Shown piece after piece: positions 10,394-20,426 of a stretch of DNA of 64,000 bases; within the stretch, counting starts at the first letter, position 1; each line of letters starts with the position of its first letter. The DNA is taken from contig NC_047063.1 in assembly GCF_902459465.1 (NCBI RefSeq), forward strand, positions 14,135,343 to 14,199,342, in the 5' to 3' direction. The notes below the pieces were generated by a model, which saw only the letters and a list, made by a program, of their open reading frames with translations, did not search any database and was not told where the DNA came from. The stretch comes from Asterias rubens (lineage: Eukaryota; Echinodermata; Asteroidea; Forcipulatida; Asteriidae). The translations under genes and the position numbers were made by a program.

Positions 10394-11185
10394 AAAAAAC
10401 ACTGCGGTTGACACTTTGTTGGTTACTACAGCACATGTGTCCATGTAAACTGCATTACATAAGGCCTAACGTTTGCCAGGACTGATGTGTGTCTAGTCTA
10501 ATCTAATCACGAGTCTTTGATGATGACGTAATATATTCGGACTAGCCATGGCGTTCTTTGGACCAATCATAATAACACACTACAAAAGTTTCGACACGGC
10601 TCTCAATAGAAATATTTAAATCAAGTTGTAAACAGGAACTAAACCATGTGGCTTTCTACGGTTGCTTGTACTATTTTAATCCATCGTCCTTCAAGTCTAT
10701 AGCTATATGTTTTTAATGCAGTATATCAGAAAGCTTTATCGTTTGTTTATGTAAACTGAAATCATGCTTGGTTGGTTTAATGGTGTAACAGACGGAGATT
10801 ATACCAAATATACAGATATACTGAGTAAGGTAACCTTTAGATGTCGCTTGCCCGCCCCCCCCCCCCACCCAATCACACCCCAGCCCAAGAAAAACACAAT
10901 TGATCCGAACCACGTGCACTGTTCACCGATTGGTTGTCACTATTTCTACACAATTTGGTGACAACTTTTGTAACCACTATTTCAATTCACACTGACAAGC
11001 TCACCCAAGGAACATACACTTGTTTTAAAGTGTATAGCCTTGTTATAAACCGTATGGTGCATAAAGTTAATATTGTATGATTTAGCTGCAATAAGCCGCA
11101 TAAATACATGAAAACATTTTTAATTTACGACAATTATGCAAAGTGCGTAATCCCGCAATGGTAATGCATTCAGATCGATGTACTG
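10394..11185. other. Upstream region of the saposin-like gene
   Basis: Non-coding. It includes a C homopolymer at about 10853-10866 and an AT-rich stretch leading to the TATA box at 11192. No other gene was recognised. Confidence 0.4.
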
Positions 11186-11191
11186 CGGGTC

Positions 11192-11199
11192 TATATAAA
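11192..11199 (+). promoter_or_regulatory. TATA box of the saposin-like gene
   Basis: TATATAAA lies 99 bp upstream of the ATG, within GGTCTATATAAAGTTTG. Transcription would be expected to start about 25-30 bases downstream, near 11222-11230, leaving a short 5' UTR. Confidence 0.6.
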
Positions 11200-11297
11200 G
11201 TTTGAAATTTAACAACCCTGTCATTACGACCTGCTGATCTCGCTGATACTAAAATCTAACTTGAAACAGAGCAAACTTTGATAATCCAGAATCAAAT

Positions 11298-14200
11298 ATG
11301 AAGAGTGTTGTACTTGTCGTCGTAATGATGGGCTTCGCTGCCGCCTCTGCCATGTCTGGTGCAGGTAAGACTTTGTGTTTTGATTTTTACGAATCTATAA
11401 AACGGACACATGTTTTCAGAAGATTGCTCCAAGAATTTTTTGGGCTCATACTCGTTGTATTTCCTTTGATCTATCCCTTGTCAGTGTAGCTGTCATGTCT
11501 TATATTCGGATGTCCTTTTGTTTGCCTGTCTGTCTGTCGTTCGTCAAGGTATATTGTCCGTCTGGCTGTTTTGCACACGCCTCTGCTTTCAAAAAAGCCC
11601 TAACTCTAGTTATTACATGTATCCTGCTTCTTTAACCCAAAAATTTTAAAACCCGGGCCATAACATAAAACCAGTTCAGTTTATTTTATCATGTGTGGTA
11701 TGCGCTAAGTTGTGGTTTTGATTATTATAGCCATATATTTTTAAAATGTCAACTTATTTGGGCAATGATCGTCCAATCGCTTTGGTTGCTAATTTAATTC
11801 ATTGATTGTATAGCTTTACATATTTTGTAAGTAAACCATCTATATTGTATTGCGGATTGCTTTGACATTACTCTGTAAACAGAGCTGTTTTAGTAATTGT
11901 TTCGGTTATTATTAGTAGAATTTCATTTTCTTCTCAAACTAACAAAAAGAAGATATTGATTGTTTTTTTTTAGACTCTGGTATGGTGGCTGAGGAAACAC
12001 GACGTCACAAAAAGGAGTCTTATTGCCCAGGTATGTATAAACAAACCATTATAGTCTTATAGTCGCATTCGTAACATCAGATTCTACATCGTCATTTCAA
12101 TTCATTTCAATTCAGTTCATCATTTATTTACGTGCGTCATTGTATATACACGATATCATTGTATAGACGGTCAATTATTGATCAAAGATAACGAACTACA
12201 AGAATGGCGTTTTTTATGAGATACAAGTCTACAGTATAAACATACCTCTATAAAGCACGAAACTTGAATTTATATACAGAACTTAACTTGCACCAGTTTG
12301 AGAACTGTAGACGGGACGGAAACGGACAAAGCAAACTTGATCTTACGAGCTAGGATTAAACAAACAGACAGTGAAGTAGCACTGAAACTCTGAAAGTAAC
12401 ACCTTTTATATTTAAATACAGTGGACACTATTGGTAATTGTCAAAGACTAGCCTTCACAGTTGGTCTATCTCAACATATATGCATAAAATAACTAACCTG
12501 TGAAAATTTGAGCTCAATCAGTCATCGAAGTTGCGAGATAATAATGAAAGAAAAACAACCCTTGTCACACGAAGTTGTGTGCGTTTAGATGGTTGATTTC
12601 GAGACCTCAAGTTCTAAACTTGAGGTCTCGAAATCAAATTCGTGGAAAATTACTTCTTTCTCGAAAACTATGGCACTTCAGAGGGAGCCGTTTCTCAAAA
12701 GAAATTATACCATCAACCTCTCCCCATTACTCGTCACCAAGAAAGGTTTTATGCCAATAATTATTTTGAGTACTTACCAATAGTGTCCACTGCCTTAAAA
12801 GGCACTGAACACTATTGGTAATTACTCAAAATAGTTGTTAGCATAAACAACTTACTTGGTAACAAGCAATGGAGAGCTGTTGATAGAATAAACCATTGTG
12901 AGAAACGGCTCCCTCTGAAGTAACGTAGTTTTCGAGAAAGAAGTAATTTTTCCTCGAATTTGAGACCTCGGAATTCCGAAATTAAGCATCTGAAAGCACA
13001 CAACTTCGTGTGACAATGGTGTTATGTTCTTCCATTATCTCGCAACTTCGACGACCAATTGAATTCAAATTTTCATAGGTTTGTTATTTTCATCTTTCAT
13101 CTTTTTTTTATTTAGTCCACCCTAAATTGAGTTACAACTTCCAATTCAGAGGCCGATTTTACAAAAGCGTTTATCATCGCAAATGCCGAAACCGATCGCT
13201 AATTTCACTAAAACTTTGCGACGGATTTACTCGTCGCGAAACACTTGTACATACAATGACAACTTTGCGGTGACTCGTTAGTGACCGCAAAGTATCAGTT
13301 TATCGCCAAATTTTGCGCATACAGATTTTATTAGCAGTCTAGAGCCCTATTGACGCAGCTTGTTCTCGAATTTTCTCTAAAAACGTATTTCGTACTTTTT
13401 TGTTTTTGCAGAACCAACGTTGGATGATGAATTTACATGTGCTGCCTGCAAGACGCACCTGAATGCCATGCTTACCGACTCAACTTTGACCGAAATATTG
13501 CTAACATATTGCGATACCGTTCCAAGAGTTCCCGATAGGAGCGGTCGTGCTCGTGCTAGGGTGAGTACACCAGGGGCCAATTTCATAAGCTGTTAAGCAC
13601 ACAAATTTGCTTAACGTGAAATTTCTTCCTTGATAAAAACAGTATTACCAACCAAATGTCCATTTGTTGCATACTGCTTGTTACTGGATGATTCAACGGT
13701 TGTTTGCTAATCCTGAAAATCACGCGGAAATTGGGTTTGTGATCCTGTTTTTATCAAGGAAGACATGCTAAGCAAACTTGTCATGCTTCGTGTAGAAAGT
13801 GGCTCATTGACAACAAATTGTCTTTACATTTAGGCAAAACCGTGTCTATCCTTTTTGGTTCAAAAAACAAAATTAAGAAGGCCGATAACTTTAAAGTCTT
13901 ATGTGAAGGTAAACAAATTGAATCAGCTACGTCTGTAAAATACCTGGGGGTCTCATTTGATCAGCAGCTATCAGGGGAATTAATTGCCAACTCCATTATC
14001 AAGAAAACTGGTGATAGGTTAAAATTCCTTTACAGACAGGCTTATTTTCTTAACACTAAATCTCGTAAAACACTTTGTTCAGCATTAATCCAGTGTTACT
14101 TTGACTACTCATGCTCTTCTTGGTTTTCTGCACTCCCAGTCCATCTCAAAAACAAACTTCAAATTATGCAAAATAAAATGGTTAGATTTATTCTAGCCAA

Positions 14201-16216
14201 AGACTCCAGGGCCCACATAGGTCAAAAAGAACTTGACATAGCGGGCTTCCTAAACGTTAAAGACAGAGTCTCTCAACTAAAATTAAATCATGTGTATAGA
14301 ATAACTTGTAATGCCACTCCTGATTATCTTCGTGACAACTTTATTAAGGTCTCTGATTTTCACCAGCACAACACTAGGACCAGTGATCTGAATTTTATAG
14401 TCCCAATCTCATTCAGCTCAATTAACAATACTTTTTTTGCTACCGCCATAAGAGAATGGAACAATTTACCTGCTAATATTAAAATGTCTACTAGTCTGCA
14501 ACAATTTAAAAAACTAGTCAAATGCCACCTTGCCACAAAAGCCACCTCTAAGGAAGCATAGCTTGGGTTCCTTTTTGGTTTCAATTTGTTATATTATTTA
14601 TCGATTTAATTTAATTTAACTTAATTTTTAATTTAAAATATTTGTTTTTCCTATTCTATTTATTTTTCTTGTGTTCTCTTGCTTTGTTTTTCCTTGAATC
14701 ATCTTTTTGCCCTTGACTAGGTTCGTCTGTTTTTTGTAAGGACCCCAATGGAAATAAGTCTAAGTTATTGGCTTTTTTGGGCTATCCTTGGATAATTTTC
14801 TGCAGTATTTCTATCTTGTTTTTTTTTGTCTTTTCTCCTGTTGTTAAGTACATGTTTGTATTTTGAGTATGTTCTTGCTGTATTTTTATCCGAATAAATT
14901 CAATCAATCAATCAATCAAGCTAAATTGGGCCCTGCTAAGACATAGATGAAACTCCGTTTCAGTTTCGTTCTTCTTTGCGCATCGCTCTTATAAAGCAAT
15001 CAGCATTATGTACAGCCTGACAATAGTAAAGCACAGCATATACACTTAAACCAAGACAGGGTCAGAATTGACCCAGGTTCGGGGTCCCAGAGTTCCTGAC
15101 CCAATAAGGGTTAGTCTTAACCCGAAAGCTGGTTTGAACAGATTGATGTCAACTTGGATTCTGTGTAAGTTTGACCCCTATTTGTGTGTCATTTTGAAAC
15201 ATCCAGTGCGCTTCGTAAATTACTGAGGTTTGAGTGAGCTCACGCGCCGTGGATTTTGCGTTGTACGGGGTGAAGTCGGGTTGGGCCCGAATTGCAATGG
15301 GCTGTGATAAAGGGAGATCGCGAAGTTGTCAGACTCATATTAATAATTTAAAGGTGAAAATAAAGGGATTTGCAGCTTCTTCAAGGGGTTTTTATTGAAA
15401 ATATTGGCAGCAAATAAGGGCAATGTAATACCACACTTTCGTGCACAAACACATGCATGACATCACCTGTGAACATTCTCGTTCTATTTGGTGGAACTGT
15501 GTTATCCATTACTGGCATTGTTCAGTAAGGTTTCATCAGCTACAACTCCGGAATGTTCCTGACAGATTTCGAGAATTGAGTCTTTAGTTAACCAAAAATT
15601 GCAAAAGTATTCTTGTATTTTTTGTATTGCACGTTGTTATATGCAGTACGCCGTGTGCTTACAATTAATAGTAATATCCACTATAGGTCACGTGACGCAC
15701 GGAGCGCAATCGGTCTATTGTGGTTGATGATATTCGTGTTTTTTGTTGTTGTCGTTTCAGTGTTTCGCTCTTGCCAACTCAGCAGAGGTAGAGAACATGG
15801 TAACTTCGGAACTGGTGGATGAAATGTGCACGGTATGTTACAAATTTTCATTTATTTTTGGTCAAAGTAAAACGGAAATATTTAAATAACATTTTAACAG
15901 TGTTCTTTCTAAATGGTCTATCGGACAACATAGGTCGGACATTTTGGTTTATTGGTAATATCAATTCGCATTATTTATGAATTAAATATATAGGTTTTTT
16001 GGGGGTGGGATCATTTATTCCCAAATCATTATTATTCCTAATTAGTACTCTTAGTTCTTCATTGTGATTTGATTTGATGATGTCTCCATGTAATTATAAA
16101 CTTTTGTTCTATTGCTTCAAAATTCTTAGAGCAATTCCAAAGTTTTGTGTTTATTTAATATGTTGACGTTTTGCTGTTTATTACAGAATGGCTTGCGTTG
16201 TGTAGTATCCGCTTAA
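11298..16216 (+). CDS. Secreted saposin-like (SapB-domain) protein, 5 exons, 124 aa
   Basis: Exons read as 11298-11364, 11974-12030, 13412-13560, 15761-15832 and 16187-16216; all junctions are GT-AG and the phases agree (1, 1, 0, 0). Residues 1-18 form a signal peptide (MKSVVLVVVMMGFAAASA). A short charged linker with one cysteine (C40) is followed by a domain with six cysteines at 51, 54, 75, 92, 114 and 120. The C-x2-C start and C-x5-C end match saposin B domains, which fold as disulfide-bonded helical bundles that bind lipids or membranes; some act as lysosomal activators, others as antimicrobial peptides. The loop between C75 and C92 is arginine-rich (RSGRARAR). The role is inferred from fold only. 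A TATA box lies upstream. A 3'-UTR intron (donor 16232, acceptor about 16552) and an AATAAA at 16770 are plausible. Introns carry several mobile elements. Confidence 0.85.
12418..12797 (+). mobile_element. Dominant MITE, copy A (in saposin intron 2)
   Basis: A full-length copy with ends GTGGACACTATTGGTAATTG and TACCAATAGTGTCCACTG. It carries the diagnostic blocks TTTGAGCTCAATC, GTTGCGAGATAATAATG, GAGGGAGCCGTTTCTC and a central perfect hairpin GATTTCGAGACCTCA..TGAGGTCTCGAAATC. There is no coding capacity. Confidence 0.9.
12798..13140 (-). mobile_element. Dominant MITE, copy B (reverse orientation, truncated)
   Basis: Begins AAAGGCACTGAACACTATTG directly after copy A, so the two copies sit tail to tail. 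The body matches the family (AACGGCTCCCTCTGAAGTAA, ATTATCTCGCAACTTCG), but the far terminus is replaced by a T-rich stretch near 13105. Confidence 0.85.
13572..14936. mobile_element. GGGCCAATTTCAT-type foldback element split by a retrotransposon
   Basis: The left part (13572-13785) has the end GGGGCCAATTTCATAAGCTG and internal inverted segments (CTTCCTTGATAAAAACAG versus CCTGTTTTTATCAAGGAAG). Its right end, CTAAATTGGGCCCTG, appears only at 14920-14936, beyond the retrotransposon tail. The element therefore predates the retrotransposon insertion. Confidence 0.75.
13786..14919 (+). pseudogene. 5'-truncated non-LTR retrotransposon: RT C-terminus with (TCAA)n tail
   Basis: The frame reads RKWLIDNKLSLHLGKTVSIL, then VKYLGVSFDQQLSGE, CYFDYSCSSWFSALP, LQIMQNKMVRFILA and REWNNLPANIKMSTSLQQFK, ending at 14561. 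This is the thumb and C-terminal part of CR1/Jockey-like reverse transcriptases, which copy element RNA by target-primed reverse transcription. The catalytic palm with the YADD motif is missing. The 3' UTR ends in AATAAATTCAATCAATCAATC. The long open frame (about 250 codons) suggests a fairly recent insertion, dead on arrival through 5' truncation. It sits in intron 3 of the saposin-like gene. Confidence 0.88.
15055..15195. repeat. GGGTCA/TGACCC-rich dispersed repeat
   Basis: Contains repeated GACCC/GGGTC words (CAGGGTCAGAATTGACCC, CCTGACCCAATAAGGG). Similar sequence flanks the retrotransposon remnant at 18960-19020 and 19738-19800, and relatives occur at 41960-42190. The family is unknown. 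Confidence 0.4.
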
Positions 16217-16552
16217 ATTATTGATTAAAGGGTGAGTGTTATACATTTTACACTTTTTGTTTCTTCAAAAACCAAAATAGCATAGCTAGCTTCTATTTAA
16301 GTGGTCGGCCTGTTCCCGCCTTTTCCTCTTGCCCCTGAACTTTGTCTGCAGGATTTTGCAAAATGCTTGGGATGATGACGTCATAGATGATTTCATATCA
16401 TCCACGTTTGGTATTACAAGTTCAAATATGAAGAACCATTATTTCAACGTTATTTCAATTTCCAATTAGCATTCGCCTAATAATACCCCCCCCCACCCAC
16501 CCCAAGACAATTTCAATCCTGAACTCACTTTGTTCTGATTGACTTTTAACAG

Positions 16553-17660
16553 ATGATGATACTGTCAGCAACGAGCGAACGTCAACGTCAACAGTCAACG
16601 TAAGAGGCTTACGAAATGACGATGAATTCAGTTGATTTATGGTGGAGGGTTTAACTGATTATATAGCATTATATATCTTTACAGTATAGTATACAGCATT
16701 GGTAGAGCTAACCAAATAGTCACAGACAGTGTTCATATGTTTTCTGAGATCAACCAATATAAACAAAGTAATAAACCTGTAAACCTTTAACTGTTCGTCC
16801 AGATACAGTGTTCTCGAATATTACTTCATTTCAGAGGAAATATTTCTCAGAAAAAAATCAAAAACGCTCAGGGAAAAAAAATCAAACTCGTCCACAATCA
16901 AATGTTGGTTTTATTCCTGCAAAAACCTGCCAAGATAATATCATGGTTTAGATCGAATAACGTACCAAAAATAACTAAAATCGTATTTTACCAAAATAGT
17001 TGAAAGTATATAGTTTGCCAGTGCATTGGCATTAATACAAATGACGAAAATTGAAATATGAAAAATTACAAACAATAAGAACAGCAAAGAGTAAAACTTA
17101 TCCTTGTATACCCGTGATATTATTTTAATATTGTTTATTTATTGGAAAGGTTATATATGTACCTAGTATACTCTATGCTTCTCTTCATGCACATATTTTG
17201 CTTTTAAAGCGGCCTTAGTCCTTCAAAATTCTTTAAATTCAGGGTAATAATTTTCCGAGGTAGACAAAACTTTACACAAAGTGGAAATTTTAACCATAAG
17301 CACGGAAATTGCAAATCTTGAACATTTATTCGACCAAAAGTTGGTAGTAATGGAAAATACAATAAAAACGGTGAAGTATTATAAGTAACGAGTCGTGTGA
17401 TAATATACTCTTTTACTGACTCCATGTACTTTACCTCACATCATTAGTGTTTGTAAGTTTGTGCTTAAGAGACAATCACATTATAAGTTTTATTTACATT
17501 GCTCATTCTACCCGAAATCACACTCTTTTTCTCTTTTGTTTACAATTTTGAGCTTACAAATAATATGACCGACATTTTCTAAAAGCCTCGAGTTTCACAA
17601 AATTCGTGACTGGATTGCCAAGAATGTCAAATCCTCTTTTAAATTCTCTTGGGTGGCAAC
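16553..17660. other. Likely saposin 3' UTR exon, then non-coding sequence
   Basis: A 3'-UTR exon of the saposin-like gene may begin at 16553 and end near an AATAAA at 16770-16775. The rest is AT-rich, with no gene recognised. Confidence 0.35.
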
Positions 17661-17664
17661 TCAC

Positions 17665-17862
17665 CAGGGCCCAATTTCATAGAGCTGTTTAAGCACAAAA
17701 CTTTGCTTAAGCGAAAAAATCATTGCTCAGATTACCGAAAAAGACTCCACTCAATTGTTATGCTAAGTAAACAACAGCTAAATACCAGTCACAAACATGT
17801 GAAAAATAAGCGAGCTATTTTCGTGCTTCAGCAAAAAATTTTAGCTCTATGAAATTGGCCCC
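17665..17862. mobile_element. Foldback element of the GGGCCCAATTTCATAGAGC family
   Basis: Left end GGGCCCAATTTCATAGAGCT and right end AGCTCTATGAAATTGGCCCC are inverted. The interior carries GCTTAAGC-type words. It is the same family as at 13572 and 51172, with partial ends at 59875 and 63935. Confidence 0.75.
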
Positions 17863-17934
17863 AGTTATTTTGGCTTATTATTGAGAGAATTGGTTATTAT
17901 ACACGGATGCGTGTTAGTACTGTATATTCAATAC

Positions 17935-18060
17935 TTTCCAGAGCTAAGTGAAAACAAAAATCACAGGCATGTTACTCGAGTGGGATGCGAACCCACGACC
18001 TTTGCAACTAGAGCATTTACCAATAAGACTTTAGTTGTTAAGGCCGCCTATAGTTGGCCA
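17935..18060 (-). mobile_element. tRNA-derived SINE head
   Basis: Read on the minus strand, a degenerate A box (TTGGTAAATGCTCTAG) is followed after about 20 bases by a B box (GGTTCGCATCC) in GGTCGTGGGTTCGCATCCCA. This is the pol III promoter layout of tRNA-derived SINEs. The acceptor stem does not pair and flanking bases differ from a real tRNA, so I call a SINE fragment. Confidence 0.6.
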
Positions 18061-18222
18061 ACCATGGTTCACAAAACTTGCCGCAGTGACGTTGCAACAG
18101 AAAGTGTTATACCTGAACAGGGTGAGTTTGTCCGTCATCATCCTCTATCCCAGGTTCGAGTTTTTTCAACAGAGGCATCAGGAATATTTGCAGAGTTGCT
18201 ATGAATTGCAAGCCCGCCAAAC

Positions 18223-18430
18223 CGTAGAACACCACCACTAAACTCCCCAATTCGTCGTACATCCAACCTTAATGTAGAAATGGTAAACAAACTGAAGAAT
18301 TATTGGTTGCTAAATTATTGCCTAGACGTAGAACACCAACACTAATCTCCCCAATTCGTCGTACATCCAACCTTAATGTAGAAATGGTATACAAACTGAA
18401 GAGTTATTGGTTGCTAAATTATTGCCTATA
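18223..18430 (+). repeat. 104-bp tandem duplication
   Basis: Two adjacent copies begin with CGTAGAACACCA(A/C)CACTAA at 18223 and 18327 and end ..GCTAAATTATTGCCTA. They differ at only a few positions, so the duplication is recent. Confidence 0.9.
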
Positions 18431-19020
18431 TGGGTTCCTATGTAGATGCGTTAAAGTGGTAGATTGGTTAAAAATGCACTCTAAACCCTCTATAGTGTCA
18501 TAGAAAAAACAGTCCTCAGAGATTTTGCCCCACATGATGACAACATTAGAACGGTTCCCTGTTTTTACCCGCAGTGATGAAAACAGGAACCACCCTTACA
18601 AATCCAATGGTCTCATTGGACAGACATGCAGTGACGAAGGCTTTCCATATCAGTGTTATGATTGGTCCATAGTGATGTAGCTTGTCAGCTACTGTGTGTG
18701 TTCGATTAAAAGCTTACCCGGGTCAACCCCGACGTGCTCATCTGGTCAATTAAATCGCTGGGCATGAAATACCAATATATGTCTTTATCCATCATTGCAG
18801 ATGAAGAAAGGGGACCAGTCTATTGGGAAATTAGCATGAGCAGAAGGCGGTTGATTCAAAAGAGGGCGCTATCAGAACAAATCTGTACACAGTTCGCCGT
18901 ATTGGGAACTGAAGCTCCTGGGAGGACACAATCTAATACTACGTCGACACTCTGAAAACTCCCGGGTCAGTATTTACCCAGGTTGACGGTACATGAGCCC
19001 TGATCCATTTCTCGGTCAGT
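18431..19020. other. No gene; dispersed repeat sequence
   Basis: Contains TTGATTCAAAAGAGGGCGCT (18852-18871), related to sequences near 25400 and 41720, and a segment near 18600-18690 loosely resembling 39430-39530. I recognise no coding sequence, and I searched here without success for the last exon of the SLC16-like gene. Confidence 0.35.
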
Positions 19021-19084
19021 GTGACCTGAAATATGCGTCAAACTGACCCGAAACTGCGTAAAAGTGATGCAGAAGCCTATAGTC

Positions 19085-19740
19085 AAAATAATAATAATAA
19101 ATAATAATATGAACACTTATAGTGCGCCGGTATCCACCACAAGTGATGCTCATGGCGCAAGGAAGAAACACAAAATTAATGAAAAGCAGCTGTGAAAAAG
19201 TGTGTTTTGAGGGCCTCTTTGAACTTATGAATAGAGGACATGTTACGGATATTAAGAGGCAGATTATTCCAAAGTAAAGGACCAGCATGAGAAAAAGCCC
19301 GCACCCCAATTGTTGTGGGTGTGGGGAACAACCAGTAATGACGAAGTGGATGATCTAAGACATCTGGAAGGATAGTAACGGGTAATTAATTGACAATTAT
19401 ACTGATGAGCAGAACCATGTAAAGAATGAAAAACAAGCAGAAGTAATTTGTATTGCATGCGATATTGAACAGGGAGCCAGTGAAGAGCATTCAAAACCGG
19501 AGTGATATGGGTTCTCCTGGAGGACAAAGTGACCAGCCGAGCTGCAGTGTTTTGCAGTCGTTGCAAACGAGAGATTTGATTCTGTTGTAGAAGACAGAAG
19601 AGAGAATTACAATAATCAAACCGGGAAGAAATCAGAGCATGAACAATCTTTTCTGTGGTAGAACAAGTTAAGTGTTTACGGATAAAGCCCAGATTTCTTA
19701 ATTGATACCAAACTGATTTACATAAATATAATAACTTTCC
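19085..19740 (-). pseudogene. CR1/L2-like RT C-terminal remnant
   Basis: On the minus strand: TEKIVHALISSRFDYCNSLF, then RLQRLQNTAARLVTLSSRRT, HITPVLNALHWLPVQYRMQY and, after a small frameshift near 19310, RAFSHAGPLLWNNLP and FKEALKTHFF followed by a stop. These are hallmark C-terminal blocks of CR1/L2-type RTs (SRLDYCN, QNAAARL, LHWLPV, LWN.LP). The 3' end carries a GCGC.CTATAAGTG motif and ATT repeats. The 5' end is truncated before the palm domain. It is inserted in a GGGTCA-type repeat. Confidence 0.9.
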
Positions 19741-20017
19741 GGGTAAGCCTGACCCAGAAACCGGTCAGGTCTCTTGAATACAGGGTCATTTCGTACCAGT
19801 GAGTCTTTAGAGATAATGTTTAACCCCCTTCACAGTATTAGGTCAAAGAATGCATAAATTAAAGATATAGAGTTAGTTATACGTAACATTTTGTGAATGT
19901 TCCATACGATAGTTTCCACCATGATACTGATATCCAGCTAGGAAAGGTCTACTGATTGAGGATGATACAAACACGTAATTTGTTTACAAGTCATGTGACT
20001 GACTAAGGGTTTAGGCA

Positions 20018-20403
20018 TTAAAGGCAGTGGAAACTATTGGTAATTACTCAAATAATTATTAGCATAAAACCTTTCTTGGTGACAAGTAATGGGGAGAGGT
20101 TGGTGGTATAAAACATTGTGAGAAACAGCTCCCTCTGAAGTGCCATAGTTTTCGAGAAAGAAGTAATTTTCCACGAATTTGATTTCGAGACCTCAAGTTT
20201 AGAACTTGAGGTCTCGAAATCAACCCTCTAAACGCACACAACTTCGTGTGACAAGGGTGTTTTCTTCTTTCATTATTATCTCGCAACTTCGATGACCGAT
20301 TGAGCTCAAATTTTCACAGGTCTGTTATTTTATTCATATGTTGAGATACACCAACTGTGAAGGCTAGTCTTAGACAATTACCAATAGTGTCCACTGCCTT
20401 TAA
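20018..20403 (-). mobile_element. Dominant MITE, copy C (24 bp from an SLC16 splice donor)
   Basis: A full-length copy: TTAAAGGCAGTGGAAACTA..., AACAGCTCCCTCTGAAGTGC, perfect central hairpin GATTTCGAGACCTCA..TGAGGTCTCGAAATC, end CCAATAGTGTCCACTGCC. Its right end lies about 24 bp inside the intron following the exon ending at 20427. Confidence 0.92.
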
Positions 20404-20426
20404 TGGAAGAAAGAAATAGATCTTAC

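Noticed and set aside
13377..13586. Minus-strand 69-codon ORF over saposin exon 3
   Set aside because: It is antisense to a well-supported coding exon with conserved cysteine spacing and matching splice phases.
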